A stretch of DNA of 6,789 nucleotides from an uncultured Collinsella sp. Its GTDB lineage: Bacteria > Actinomycetota > Coriobacteriia > Coriobacteriales > Coriobacteriaceae. Both the position numbers and the translations under genes were made by a program. Under the pieces are notes generated by a model that ran no database searches, was not told the origin of the DNA, and worked only from the letters and a program-made list of their open reading frames with translations. Every line of letters starts with the position of its first letter. The first letter of the stretch is position 1. Positions 1 to 5,915 of this stretch are shown piece after piece. The stretch is taken from assembly GCA_902468695.1 (NCBI GenBank), contig CABQZS010000065.1:1-6789 (forward strand), in the 5' to 3' direction.

Positions 1-506
1 AGCGTCTTGAGCGCCGCCGACATGCGGCTCCAGGTAAGCGTCCACGAAACGCCCAGCACGAGCGACACGTTAATGAACGTCTTAAGCGCAATTTTGAGCA
101 TGGCGCCCGTAGCGGAAGCGCCCAGCAGCAGGGCAGGCAGCGCCAGAACCACTGCGAGCCCCGTGGCGCCGAGCGCCGGTACAATGGTCGCACGCAGCCC
201 GCGTGCGGGGCGCACCGCGACCAGCACCAGCGCGATAGCCGCCATCAACATGAGGTACAGCGGGCTCTGCGTCAGACACACGCATAGAACGCAGACGAAC
301 ATCCCCACCAGGCGCACCGGAGCCGAAACGCAAGAAAGGGCGCGGTCGACCATCGACCCGCCCTCGTGCGCGCCCCCACCCAGGCGAACCCGCTCAAGCA
401 GGCTCGCCAGGTGCAGGACGTTCTTTTGCATCACACGATGCCGAGCCCCCACGGGCTCGTAACGCTGCTCGACCGCAAGCCAGCTAGGCAGCTCGGCTAT
501 TGCCAT
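1..506 (-). CDS. cbiQ: CbiQ/NikQ-type ECF transporter transmembrane (T) component, 3' end cut by window edge
   Basis: Reading the minus strand from the ATG at 506 gives 168 codons with no stop before the window edge, so the C-terminal third is missing. The N-terminus has the motif typical of CbiQ proteins: LPSWL at residues 6-10, then RYEP and a basic amphipathic stretch. Hydrophobic segments follow at about 63-80, 83-98, 108-130 and 143-158. EcfT proteins couple a substrate-binding membrane protein to two ATPases. The Ala-Arg-type coupling motifs of the family lie near the C-terminus and are not visible here. The start overlaps the end of the upstream cbiM-type gene by 23 nt in another frame and has an AAGGAAAG ribosome-binding stretch inside that gene, which indicates translational coupling. 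An ATPase gene (cbiO/nikO) is expected beyond position 1. Whether the metal is nickel or cobalt cannot be read from this subunit. Family call is firm; the exact substrate is inferred from the neighbour. Confidence 0.85.
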   Translation of the reverse strand, partial: MAIAELPSWLAVEQRYEPVGARHRVMQKNVLHLASLLERVRLGGGAHEGGSMVDRALSCVSAPVRLVGMFVCVLCVCLTQSPLYLMLMAAIALVLVAVRPARGLRATIVPALGATGLAVVLALPALLLGASATGAMLKIALKTFINVSLVLGVSWTLTWSRMSAALKT

Positions 507-1569
507 GAGCACCGCTTTCCTTAACCGTCAGCGAGATCAGACGGAATGCGATGGTGAGCACCGCCACGCCAATCACGCCGGACAGGATATACATGGCAGC
601 CTGACCGGCAAAGCCAAGACCCTGCTCCTCGGAATAGGCCTGCAGGTAATCACCCGTAGGCAGAGCGTCGGCAAAGGTCGGGGTATCAAGGCCGACCGAA
701 GCTTGCAGGCTGTCGTCACCAACCTCCTGAACGGCGGTCGCGGCGCCCTCGGCGTCCCACTCGCCCCATGCGTCACCTGTGGCAAGCAAGCCGAGCGGCG
801 TAGCCACGACAAGCACGGCAACCAAGATGAGCGTGGGGACCAGCGAGGTCTTCTTGGCAGCAGCGCCCTCGGCAGTAAGCTGGCCATCGACGGCCTCGGG
901 CCCGACGATAACGCTCGGCGCCGTCTTCTTGATAAAGCCGTAGATCGCGGCAGTCGCCACGCCCTCGACCACGCCGGCAACCAGCATATGCGGGATCAAC
1001 ATGGCCGGAATAGCCACGGACAGCGGGAAGGGGCAGTACAGCGGAGCGCCCGAAGCGTTGGTGAAGAGCATCGGCTGAATACCAAACTCGATTGCCGCGC
1101 ACAGGGCTGCCAGGCACAGGCCGACCCAACCGCTCACGACGGCAGAAACCGAGGTGCCCCAGCTCTTGTCGTGCAGGCGGCTGTTGAGCGCACGGAACAC
1201 GATAGCAGCGACAAACGGCAGCACAAAGGCCATGTTAAAGCAGTTGGCGCCAAACGACAGAACGCCGCCGTCGCCAAACAGCAGCGCCTGCAGTGCCAGC
1301 GCAACCGAGACAGCGATAGCCGCGGCCTCGGGGCCTAGCAGCAGCGCAATGAGCGCGCCGCCGACGGCGTGACCTGTGGTGCCGCCGGGCAGCGGCACAT
1401 TGAACATCATAAGCAGGAAGGAGAACGCGGCGCAGATGCCCAGGAAAGCCATGTGCTCGCGATCGAGCGTGGCGCGCACTTTCTTGATGCAGTGAACCCA
1501 AACGGGCACCATCGCCACTGCCATGACGGCATCGGTCTGCGGGGACAGATAATTATCTGGAATATGCAT
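484..1569 (-). CDS. cbiM: CbiM/NikM-type nickel/cobalt ECF transporter S component with fused NikN-like C-terminus
   Basis: A 361-residue membrane protein that captures Ni2+ or Co2+ for an ECF-type importer. The N-terminus MHIPD carries the invariant Met1-His2, which coordinates metal in this family through the amino terminus and His2. His67 (GGTTGHAVGG, 61-71) matches the second metal-binding His in number and context. The signature LLFGDGGVLSFGANCFNMAF lies at 96-115. The CbiM domain runs to about residue 213. After a soluble linker (214-242) comes a second module: a helix at 243-262 ending PLGLLATG, a WGEW motif at 268-271 in place of PDGLE, an extracytoplasmic stretch, and a last helix at about 322-345. 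This C-terminus resembles the fused NikN/PDGLE part rather than separate CbiN, which favours nickel. A strong GGGAGG site lies 5 nt before the ATG. The gene has its own promoter and palindromic operator, and overlaps the next gene by 23 nt. The symbol nikM or nikMN may be more accurate; cobalt transport is not excluded. Confidence 0.93.
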   Translation of the reverse strand: MHIPDNYLSPQTDAVMAVAMVPVWVHCIKKVRATLDREHMAFLGICAAFSFLLMMFNVPLPGGTTGHAVGGALIALLLGPEAAAIAVSVALALQALLFGDGGVLSFGANCFNMAFVLPFVAAIVFRALNSRLHDKSWGTSVSAVVSGWVGLCLAALCAAIEFGIQPMLFTNASGAPLYCPFPLSVAIPAMLIPHMLVAGVVEGVATAAIYGFIKKTAPSVIVGPEAVDGQLTAEGAAAKKTSLVPTLILVAVLVVATPLGLLATGDAWGEWDAEGAATAVQEVGDDSLQASVGLDTPTFADALPTGDYLQAYSEEQGLGFAGQAAMYILSGVIGVAVLTIAFRLISLTVKESGAHGNSRAA

Positions 1570-1626
1570 GCACGCCTCCCGGTTATCGGCGCACGGAATT
1601 GCAACGCCGTTTGAATCACCTTTCCA

Positions 1627-1654
1627 GTGTTACGTAATGTCAGATTCGTAACAC
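1627..1654 (-). promoter_or_regulatory. Perfect palindromic operator, NikR-like (GTGTTAC-N14-GTAACAC)
   Basis: GTGTTACG at 1627-1634 and CGTAACAC at 1647-1654 form a perfect 8-bp inverted repeat with a 12-nt spacer. It lies just downstream of the predicted transcription start of the cbiM-type gene, roughly +3 to +30, where a bound repressor would block transcription. Written as GTGTTAC-N14-GTAACAC it matches the NikR site pattern I recall from comparative work on deltaproteobacteria (GTGTTAC-N13/14-GTAACAC). The palindrome is directly seen; the regulator's identity is inferred, and no nikR gene is in this window. Confidence 0.7.
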
Positions 1655-1664
1655 GACGCGGGCT

Positions 1665-1693
1665 ATCATAGCAAAACGGCGCACTGCCGACAA
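1665..1693 (-). promoter_or_regulatory. Sigma-70-type promoter of the cbiM/cbiQ operon
   Basis: On the minus strand, TTGTCG (1693-1688) is followed by a 17-nt spacer and TATGAT (1670-1665). A TG one base before the -10 gives an extended -10 element. The -35 box matches 4 of 6 and the -10 box 5 of 6 consensus positions. The predicted start, near 1657-1659, leaves an untranslated leader of about 90 nt. That leader holds the palindromic operator and is too short for a cobalamin riboswitch. Confidence 0.7.
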
Positions 1694-1707
1694 AGCAGCA
1701 CGCCGTT
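1673..1707 (-). terminator. Terminator-like hairpin downstream of pheT
   Basis: On the minus strand a 13-bp stem (1707-1695 with 1687-1675, two G-T wobbles) encloses a 7-nt loop and runs into TTTT. The T run is short (two of the four T's pair in the stem) and ends in GC, so termination may be leaky. It is the most plausible end of the pheS-pheT transcript. The loop holds the -35 box of the next promoter. Confidence 0.6.
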
Positions 1708-1758
1708 ATGTAATGCGCGTGTCATATATGCAGGCTCAACGGTGCCTTATACCGGGCA

Positions 1759-1794
1759 TAGCGGTCATGTAGGATTCGGCAGCAGCCACCGCTA
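1759..1794. other. Dyad in the pheT 3' flank
   Basis: TAGCGGT and ACCGCTA form a perfect 7-bp inverted repeat around a 22-nt loop, starting about 20 nt after... the pheT stop on the minus-strand side (nearest edge 1794, stop codon at 1816-1818). There is no T run, so it is not a classical terminator. It could stabilise the mRNA 3' end or be chance. Nothing else recognisable lies between 1708 and 1815. Confidence 0.25.
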
Positions 1795-1815
1795 ACCCAT
1801 ACCCCAGCGCAGGAC

Positions 1816-4269
1816 CTAGCCGCGGACCTCGCCGTTTACGCCCTTGCACACCTTGGTGACGATCTTCTGGTGCGCCTTTTCGACCTCTTCGCTGGTGAGC
1901 GTGTGGTCGTCGGAGCGATACGTAAGCGCAAAGGCCATGGACTTCTTGCCCGCTCCGATGCGGATGGGATCGCGGTAGACATCGAACAGGCGCACGCCCT
2001 CGAGCAGCTTGCCGCCGGCACTCGTAATACGACGCTCAAGATCCTCGCAGGTCACAGTGTTGTCGACCACGATAGCAAGGTCGTGCTCAACGGCCGGGTA
2101 CTGCGAGAACTCACGGTAGTTCTCCTGGTTGCGGGCGCCCTTGATCAGCTTGTCCAAGTCGAGCTCAAAGGCAACGACGACCTCGTCAATGCCCATAGCC
2201 TCGCGCGCCTCGGGGTGAATCTCGCCAACCCAGCCCAGCACGGTACCGCCCGAGAGCACCTCGGCAGCACGACCCGGCTGCAGGAAGGCATAGCCCTCGC
2301 CCTCGACGGGACGGAAGCGAACCTTCTCGACGCGCAGCTGGGCAAGCAGCTCCTCGACAATGCCCTTGCCAAAGAAGAAACGCAGCTTACGGTACTTCAT
2401 GTTCCAGGACTGCTCGCTCCACTGGCCCGACAGCACGCCCGCTACGGACTTGGTCTCCTTGGGCAGGCTGGCGTTCTCGCGACCGTGGAACAGGCTGCCG
2501 ACCTCGTACAGATGCACGTTGGGCGTGCCGTGGGCCTCGTTGTAGGCCACAGACTGCAGCAGACCCGGCAGCAACGAGCGGCGCATCTCGGTCTGCTCGG
2601 CCACCAGCGGGTTCATGAGCACCACGGGGCAGCCGCGGCCTTCGGTGGACATGCCGATCTTCTCCAGGTCGCCCGGGGCGGCGAAGCCAAAGGTCGTGGT
2701 CTCGTTGAGGCCGCAGGCGCGCAGGATCTCGCCAACCTTGCGGGTGAGCTTCTGCTCGCGGGTCAGGCCGCCGATATGGTTCCTGGCAGCCGGGATGGTC
2801 GCCGTCACGCGGCCCATGCCCCACAGGCGCAGGACCTCCTCGATCAGGTCGATCTCGCGCGGCAGGTCGGGACGGAAGCTCGGCGGCGTGACCATAAAGT
2901 CCTCGCCGTCGCGCTCGACGGTGCAGCCCAGGCGGGTGAGTGAGCGCTCGATAAAGTCGGGCTCGATGTCAGCACCGCAGATGGCGCGTACGCGGGCCAG
3001 GCGCAGCTTGATGCCGTCGATGGTCTTGGGCGCGGGGAACACGTCCACATAGCCGGGGGCGACCTCGCCGCCGGCGATCTCCTCGATGAGCGCGCAGGTA
3101 ACGTTGGCAACATCCACGCAGCCGGTCTCGTCGACCTGGCGCTCAAAGCGGATGGAGGCGTCGGAGATCAGCGACAGGTCACGGCTGGTGTGCGAGGTGC
3201 GGCCGGCGTTGAAGCAGGCGCTCTCGACCATCACGTCGACGGTGTCGTCCTCAATCTCGGAATCCATGCCACCCATAACGCCGGCCAGCGCCACAGGACG
3301 CTCGCCGTCGGTGATGAGACCCATGCCGGCGTCGAGCGTACGCTCCTCGCCGTCGAGCGTCGTGAACTTCTCGTCCTGCTGGGCGGCGCGAACGACCACG
3401 CGGCGCCTGCCATCGCGCTCGGCAAAGGTGTCGAGGTCAAAGGCGTGCAGCGGCTGACCAGTGAGCATCATCACATAGTTGGTGATGTCGACGATGTTGT
3501 TGTGCGGGCGCACGCCCAGGGCGTTAAGGCGCTTGACCATCCAGTCGGGCGACGGGCCGACCTTCACGTTGCGCACGATGCGGGCAACGTAGCGGTCGCA
3601 CAGGCCCTCGTCGGCAATCTCGACGGAAAGCTCGTCGTCGGTCGCGCGGCCGGTCTCGGCCTTGATGGCGGGCAGCTCAACGTGGAAATCGCGGTCGAAG
3701 ATGGCGCCGGTCTCGCGAGCCATGCCGATCATGGACAGGCAGTCGGGGCGGTTGGGCGTGATCTCGCAGTCGAGCACGGTGTCGCTCGAGCCCACGTACT
3801 CGGCAAACGGCATGCCGCAGGGCGTATCCTCGGGCAGGATCATAATGCCGGAGTGGTCGCCACCCAGGCCGAGCTCGCGCGCGGAGCAGTTCATGCCCAT
3901 GGACACGACGCCGCGAAGCTTGCTCTTCTTGATCTTGACGTCGCCGGGAAGCACGGCGCCGATCATGGCCGTGACGATGTGGTCGCCGGCCTCAAAGTTC
4001 TGCGCGCCGCAGACGATCTGCAGCGGAGCGGGATTGCCGTCGGGGTCGAGGTTCTTGTCGCCCACGTCGACCGAGCACACATACATGTGGTCGCTATCGG
4101 GGTGCGGGGTCTTGGTGAGCACCTTGGCGGTCACCACGTGGTCGAAGGACTCGCCCACGGTGTCGATCGCCTCGACCTCGGTGCCGGTACGGATATATTC
4201 GTCCGAAAGGGTCTTGGGATCCTCCGGAATATCGATCATGGTCTTGAGCCAGTCGTAAGAAACACGCAT
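1816..4269 (-). CDS. pheT: Phenylalanyl-tRNA synthetase beta subunit
   Basis: The 817-residue beta chain of the cytoplasmic alpha2-beta2 enzyme that charges tRNA-Phe; length is normal for the bacterial long form. Domains in order: N-terminal segment (1-38); EMAP/OB-type tRNA-binding domain (about 40-155, with TPHPDSD at 54-60 and GMNCSARELGL at 125-135); B3/B4 editing domain (about 210-390, with DITNYVM at 261-267, GQPLHAFD at 271-278 and GVMGG at 330-334), which hydrolyses mischarged Tyr-tRNA; B5 domain (about 410-480, with FRPDLPREIDLIEEVLRLWG at 465-484); catalytic-like core (about 495-690, with NPLVAEQTEMRRSLLPGLL at 553-571); and C-terminal FDX-ACB anticodon-binding domain (about 718-817, YPAVEHDLAIVVD and GKKSMAFALTYRS). 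AAAGGAG lies 6 nt before the ATG, inside a small hairpin. The gene follows pheS after a 184-nt gap with no convincing promoter, so it is probably co-transcribed under T-box control. No frameshift or missing domain seen. Confidence 0.98.
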   Translation of the reverse strand: MRVSYDWLKTMIDIPEDPKTLSDEYIRTGTEVEAIDTVGESFDHVVTAKVLTKTPHPDSDHMYVCSVDVGDKNLDPDGNPAPLQIVCGAQNFEAGDHIVTAMIGAVLPGDVKIKKSKLRGVVSMGMNCSARELGLGGDHSGIMILPEDTPCGMPFAEYVGSSDTVLDCEITPNRPDCLSMIGMARETGAIFDRDFHVELPAIKAETGRATDDELSVEIADEGLCDRYVARIVRNVKVGPSPDWMVKRLNALGVRPHNNIVDITNYVMMLTGQPLHAFDLDTFAERDGRRRVVVRAAQQDEKFTTLDGEERTLDAGMGLITDGERPVALAGVMGGMDSEIEDDTVDVMVESACFNAGRTSHTSRDLSLISDASIRFERQVDETGCVDVANVTCALIEEIAGGEVAPGYVDVFPAPKTIDGIKLRLARVRAICGADIEPDFIERSLTRLGCTVERDGEDFMVTPPSFRPDLPREIDLIEEVLRLWGMGRVTATIPAARNHIGGLTREQKLTRKVGEILRACGLNETTTFGFAAPGDLEKIGMSTEGRGCPVVLMNPLVAEQTEMRRSLLPGLLQSVAYNEAHGTPNVHLYEVGSLFHGRENASLPKETKSVAGVLSGQWSEQSWNMKYRKLRFFFGKGIVEELLAQLRVEKVRFRPVEGEGYAFLQPGRAAEVLSGGTVLGWVGEIHPEAREAMGIDEVVVAFELDLDKLIKGARNQENYREFSQYPAVEHDLAIVVDNTVTCEDLERRITSAGGKLLEGVRLFDVYRDPIRIGAGKKSMAFALTYRSDDHTLTSEEVEKAHQKIVTKVCKGVNGEVRG

Positions 4270-4278
4270 CTAGCTCTC

Positions 4279-4293
4279 CTTTCATACTGAAAG
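4279..4293 (-). promoter_or_regulatory. Small hairpin holding part of the pheT ribosome-binding site
   Basis: CTTTCA-GTA-TGAAAG on the minus strand is a perfect 6-bp stem with a 3-nt loop. Its 3' arm supplies the AAAG of the AAAGGAG Shine-Dalgarno stretch, while the GAG lies just outside. It could modestly lower pheT initiation, or be a by-product of a purine-rich site opposite a pyrimidine run. Confidence 0.4.
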
Positions 4294-4311
4294 CCTGCGA
4301 AGAGATGCAGG
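4294..4311. other. Short dyad in the pheS-pheT gap
   Basis: CCTGC and GCAGG are separated by 8 nt, directly upstream of the pheT ribosome-binding hairpin. Function unknown; it adds to the run of small stem-loops in this gap. Confidence 0.25.
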
Positions 4312-4323
4312 TGGAAACTTCAA

Positions 4324-4346
4324 CTTTGTGAACATTCCTTACAAAG
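4324..4346. other. Short dyad in the pheS-pheT gap
   Basis: CTTTGT and ACAAAG form a 6-bp inverted repeat around 11 nt. It has no terminator-type T run and no obvious regulator match. Function unknown. Confidence 0.25.
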
Positions 4347-4354
4347 CGAGGGTT

Positions 4355-4443
4355 GTCCAAGTGCGGCAGATCGGCCCGAAAGAGGAGCGCCGCGTACTTT
4401 GGTACGCAAGCGACGAATGAGCGCCGAGGTGCCGTGCTTGGGC
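4355..4443. repeat. Imperfect 89-nt palindrome between pheS and pheT, candidate interspersed repeat
   Basis: The arms meet at a perfect core, GCGTAC (4392-4397) and GTACGC (4402-4407), around a 4-nt loop. Outward matches continue in blocks: CGGCA/TGCCG, GCCGA/TCGGC-type pairs and CCAAG/CTTGG at the ends, so both arms share one centre near 4399. GAGCGCCG also occurs twice in direct orientation (4385-4392 and 4419-4426). The element starts 10 nt after the pheS stop, inside the operon. This architecture resembles REP- or MITE-like intergenic elements. No second copy is in the window, so repeat status is inferred. As RNA it would form a long stem-loop that could protect the pheS 3' end or alter the pheS:pheT ratio. 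Confidence 0.5.
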
Positions 4444-4453
4444 AAGCCGCAGC

Positions 4454-5530
4454 CTAGAACTGATTCAAGAAGCGCATATCGCCAGTCATGAGCGTTCTGA
4501 GGTCGGGCAAGTCGTAGCGCAGTGCCGCGACGCGCTCGGCACCAATACCAAAGGCAAAGCCGGTGTACTTCTCGGGGTCGATGCCGCAGTTGATCAGGAC
4601 GTTGGGGTCGACCATGCCGCAGCCCAGGATCTCGATCCAGCCGCTGTGCTTGCAGAAGTTGCAGCCCTTGCCGCCGCACACGTGGCAGCTCACGTCCACC
4701 TCGCAGGAAGGCTCGGTGAAGGGGAAGAAGTGCGGGCGATAACGCGTCTTGCGGTCCTCGCCAAACATGCACTTAACAAAGTAGTCGAGCGTGCCCTTAA
4801 GATCGCCAAAGGTGATGCCCTCGTCGACGACCAGGCCCTCGATCTGGTTGAACTGCGGCAGGTGGCAGGCGTCGGCCGTGTCGGGACGGTAGACGGTGCC
4901 CGGGCAGATCATGTAGATGGGCGGCTTCTGCGACTCCATGGTGTGGATCTGCACGCCCGAGGTCTGGGTGCGCAGCAGCACGTCGGACTCGCCGTGGGCA
5001 TGAGCCTCGGGGTGCGCGACGCTGCCGGGGTTGTTGTCGACCACGTAGAAGGTATCGCGGGCCGAACGGCTCGGGTGATCCATGGGGGCGTTGAGCGCGG
5101 TGAAGTTGTAGTAGGAGGTGTCGACCATGGGGCCGGACTCGACGGTGTAGCCGATGCCGCAGAAGATGTCCTCGGCCTCCTCGATGATCTGCTTGATCAG
5201 GTGCTGGTGGCCGATCTGCGGACGGATGCCCGGCAGCGTGATGTCGACGGCATCGTGCTCGAGTGCGTGCTTGAGGGCGGCGGCCTTCATCTCGGTGGTG
5301 CGCTCGTCGAGCATGCCCTCGATCAGCTGGCGCATCTCGTTGGCGCGCTTGCCCATCACGGGACGATCCTCGGGGGCGAGCTTGCCCATCATGCGCATCA
5401 GGCCGGTGATGCGGCCCTTGCGACCGAGCAGCTCAACGCGTGCAGCCTCGAGCTTGGCGGCGTCGTCGGCGCCTGCAACGAGCTCCTTGGCCTCTTCCTC
5501 GAGTTTGACCAGATCATCAATCAGACTCAT
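4454..5530 (-). CDS. pheS: Phenylalanyl-tRNA synthetase alpha subunit
   Basis: The 358-residue catalytic chain of phenylalanyl-tRNA synthetase, pairing with the pheT product. The N-terminal coiled coil (about 1-85) grips tRNA. The class II core follows: motif-1 region GYTVESGPMVDTSYYNF (127-143), LLRTQTSGVQIH (185-196), motif-2 region VYRPDTADACHLPQFNQIEGL (213-233, quoted by ends: VYRPD and FNQIEGL), FPFTEPS (269-275), and motif 3 GFAFGIGAERVAALRY (324-339). Ala326 matches E. coli Ala294 of the amino-acid pocket. Four cysteines (C282, C285, C290, C293) form a C-x2-C-x4-C-x2-C knuckle seen in many PheS proteins. I chose the ATG at 5530 because AAAGGGA lies 6 nt upstream and the protein begins with the usual coiled coil. 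The frame stays open to an ATG at 5641, but that lies inside the T-box terminator and adds 37 unrelated residues. The gene is first in the operon and controlled by the T-box leader. Confidence 0.98.
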   Translation of the reverse strand: MSLIDDLVKLEEEAKELVAGADDAAKLEAARVELLGRKGRITGLMRMMGKLAPEDRPVMGKRANEMRQLIEGMLDERTTEMKAAALKHALEHDAVDITLPGIRPQIGHQHLIKQIIEEAEDIFCGIGYTVESGPMVDTSYYNFTALNAPMDHPSRSARDTFYVVDNNPGSVAHPEAHAHGESDVLLRTQTSGVQIHTMESQKPPIYMICPGTVYRPDTADACHLPQFNQIEGLVVDEGITFGDLKGTLDYFVKCMFGEDRKTRYRPHFFPFTEPSCEVDVSCHVCGGKGCNFCKHSGWIEILGCGMVDPNVLINCGIDPEKYTGFAFGIGAERVAALRYDLPDLRTLMTGDMRFLNQF

Positions 5531-5548
5531 GTCTTCCCTTTCGTCTCT

Positions 5549-5600
5549 CGCGTATCCGCGCTCCGGGGCGGCTGACGCCGCCCGATGCTGCGGATGCGCG
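5549..5600 (-). promoter_or_regulatory. Strong stem-loop between T-box terminator and pheS start
   Basis: An outer 11-bp stem with one mismatch (CGCGCATCCGC at 5600-5590 with GCGGATACGCG at 5559-5549) encloses a perfect 7-bp inner hairpin, GGGCGGC-GTCA-GCCGCCC (5583-5566). It ends about 8 nt before the pheS Shine-Dalgarno stretch. No T run follows, so it is not a terminator. It could be a 5' stabiliser or affect ribosome loading; function is inferred. Confidence 0.45.
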
Positions 5601-5615
5601 GCCCGGTTCGGTAAC

Positions 5616-5656
5616 AAAAAACCGTCCTCGGGCATGTGCATTGCCCAAGGACGGTT
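5616..5656 (-). terminator. Intrinsic terminator of the pheST T-box leader
   Basis: A 14-bp stem (5656-5643 with 5633-5620) with a 9-nt loop runs into six T's on the minus strand. Its 5' arm (CCGTCCTTG) is the same segment that closes the antiterminator with CAAGG, so the two structures are mutually exclusive. It should stop transcription when tRNA-Phe is charged. Confidence 0.93.
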
Positions 5657-5900
5657 GAATTCCGCGGTACCACCTTGTTTGACCCGGCGGATGTCTGGCC
5701 CGCCGCGCCCACTCTGTGCCTCTTGTCGCGAGGCTCACGGCTTCCCTACTGAGGCTTTGCTGCCACTGGCCGCGCGCCCGTTGAGGTCGCTGCTCGGGAG
5801 TGAACGCTTGGCCCTTGTCACCGCAGGAAGGCTTGCAGCCCATGACCTTCCCTCTCTTGCCGGCGACGCGGCGGGCAAAACCCTCTCCGTCAACGCATTG
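5616..5900 (-). promoter_or_regulatory. T-box riboswitch controlling pheS-pheT, candidate Phe (UUC) specifier
   Basis: The conserved T-box core AAGGTGGTACCGCG lies at 5676-5663 on the minus strand. CAAGG pairs with CCTTG and GCGG with CCGT, leaving the TGGTACC bulge. TGGT can pair with a tRNA ending ACCA, in agreement with the A73 discriminator of tRNA-Phe. Upstream, Stem I is recognisable: an apical hairpin GGAAGG/CCTTCC (5851-5846 with 5831-5826), an AGAGAG bulge (5857-5852), a helix GUCGCC/GGUGAC below it, and a lower internal loop whose 3' side carries UUC followed by A (5804-5802). Stem III is the GGCGG/CCGCC hairpin just before the T-box core. Uncharged tRNA-Phe would stabilise the antiterminator and let transcription enter pheS. 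T-box class is certain; the specifier position is deduced by hand folding. Confidence 0.93.
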
Positions 5901-5906
5901 GGCTAT

Positions 5907-5915
5907 AGGATAACA
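5907..5915 (-). promoter_or_regulatory. Candidate extended -10 promoter for the pheST leader
   Basis: TGTTATCCT on the minus strand is an extended -10 (TG-N-TATCCT) that places the start near 5900, just before the first Stem I strand at 5888. No good -35 hexamer sits 16-18 nt upstream. An alternative -10, TAGAAT (5922-5917), also lacks a convincing -35. Confidence 0.4.

Noticed and set aside
185..200. GC-rich short repeats and small palindromes within coding regions
   Set aside because: Isolated GC-rich dyads are expected at this base composition inside genes, and none aligns with a known element.
7..462. 151-codon plus-strand frame at the left edge
   Set aside because: The minus strand here encodes a continuous CbiQ-type protein with family motifs; the plus-strand translation is Arg/Ser/Thr-rich noise.
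505..1338. Open frame of 277 codons on the plus strand opposite the cbiM-type gene
   Set aside because: It is a shadow of the conserved membrane protein. The composition (Arg, Gln, His, Gly) is not protein-like and no independent start signal is seen.
1570..1660. Possible cobalamin or NiCo riboswitch upstream of the cbiM-type gene
   Set aside because: The leader is only about 90 nt and I find neither a B12-box-like element nor the four-stem NiCo pattern. A palindromic protein operator explains the region better.
3190..4290. Open frame of 366 codons on the plus strand, and a similar one of 357 codons at 1870-2943, opposite pheT
   Set aside because: Both lie antisense to a well-supported essential gene in high-GC DNA, where long antisense frames are common. 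Their translations are rich in His, Ala, Gly and Val with no recognisable domain.
4646..5575. Open frame of 309 codons on the plus strand opposite pheS
   Set aside because: Antisense shadow of pheS with a low-complexity Leu/Val/Asp/His translation.
5531..5641. 37-codon upstream extension of pheS to an ATG at 5641
   Set aside because: The extension lies in the T-box terminator and following stem-loop, has no ribosome-binding site, and its residues do not resemble PheS. The ATG at 5530 fits both signal and family.
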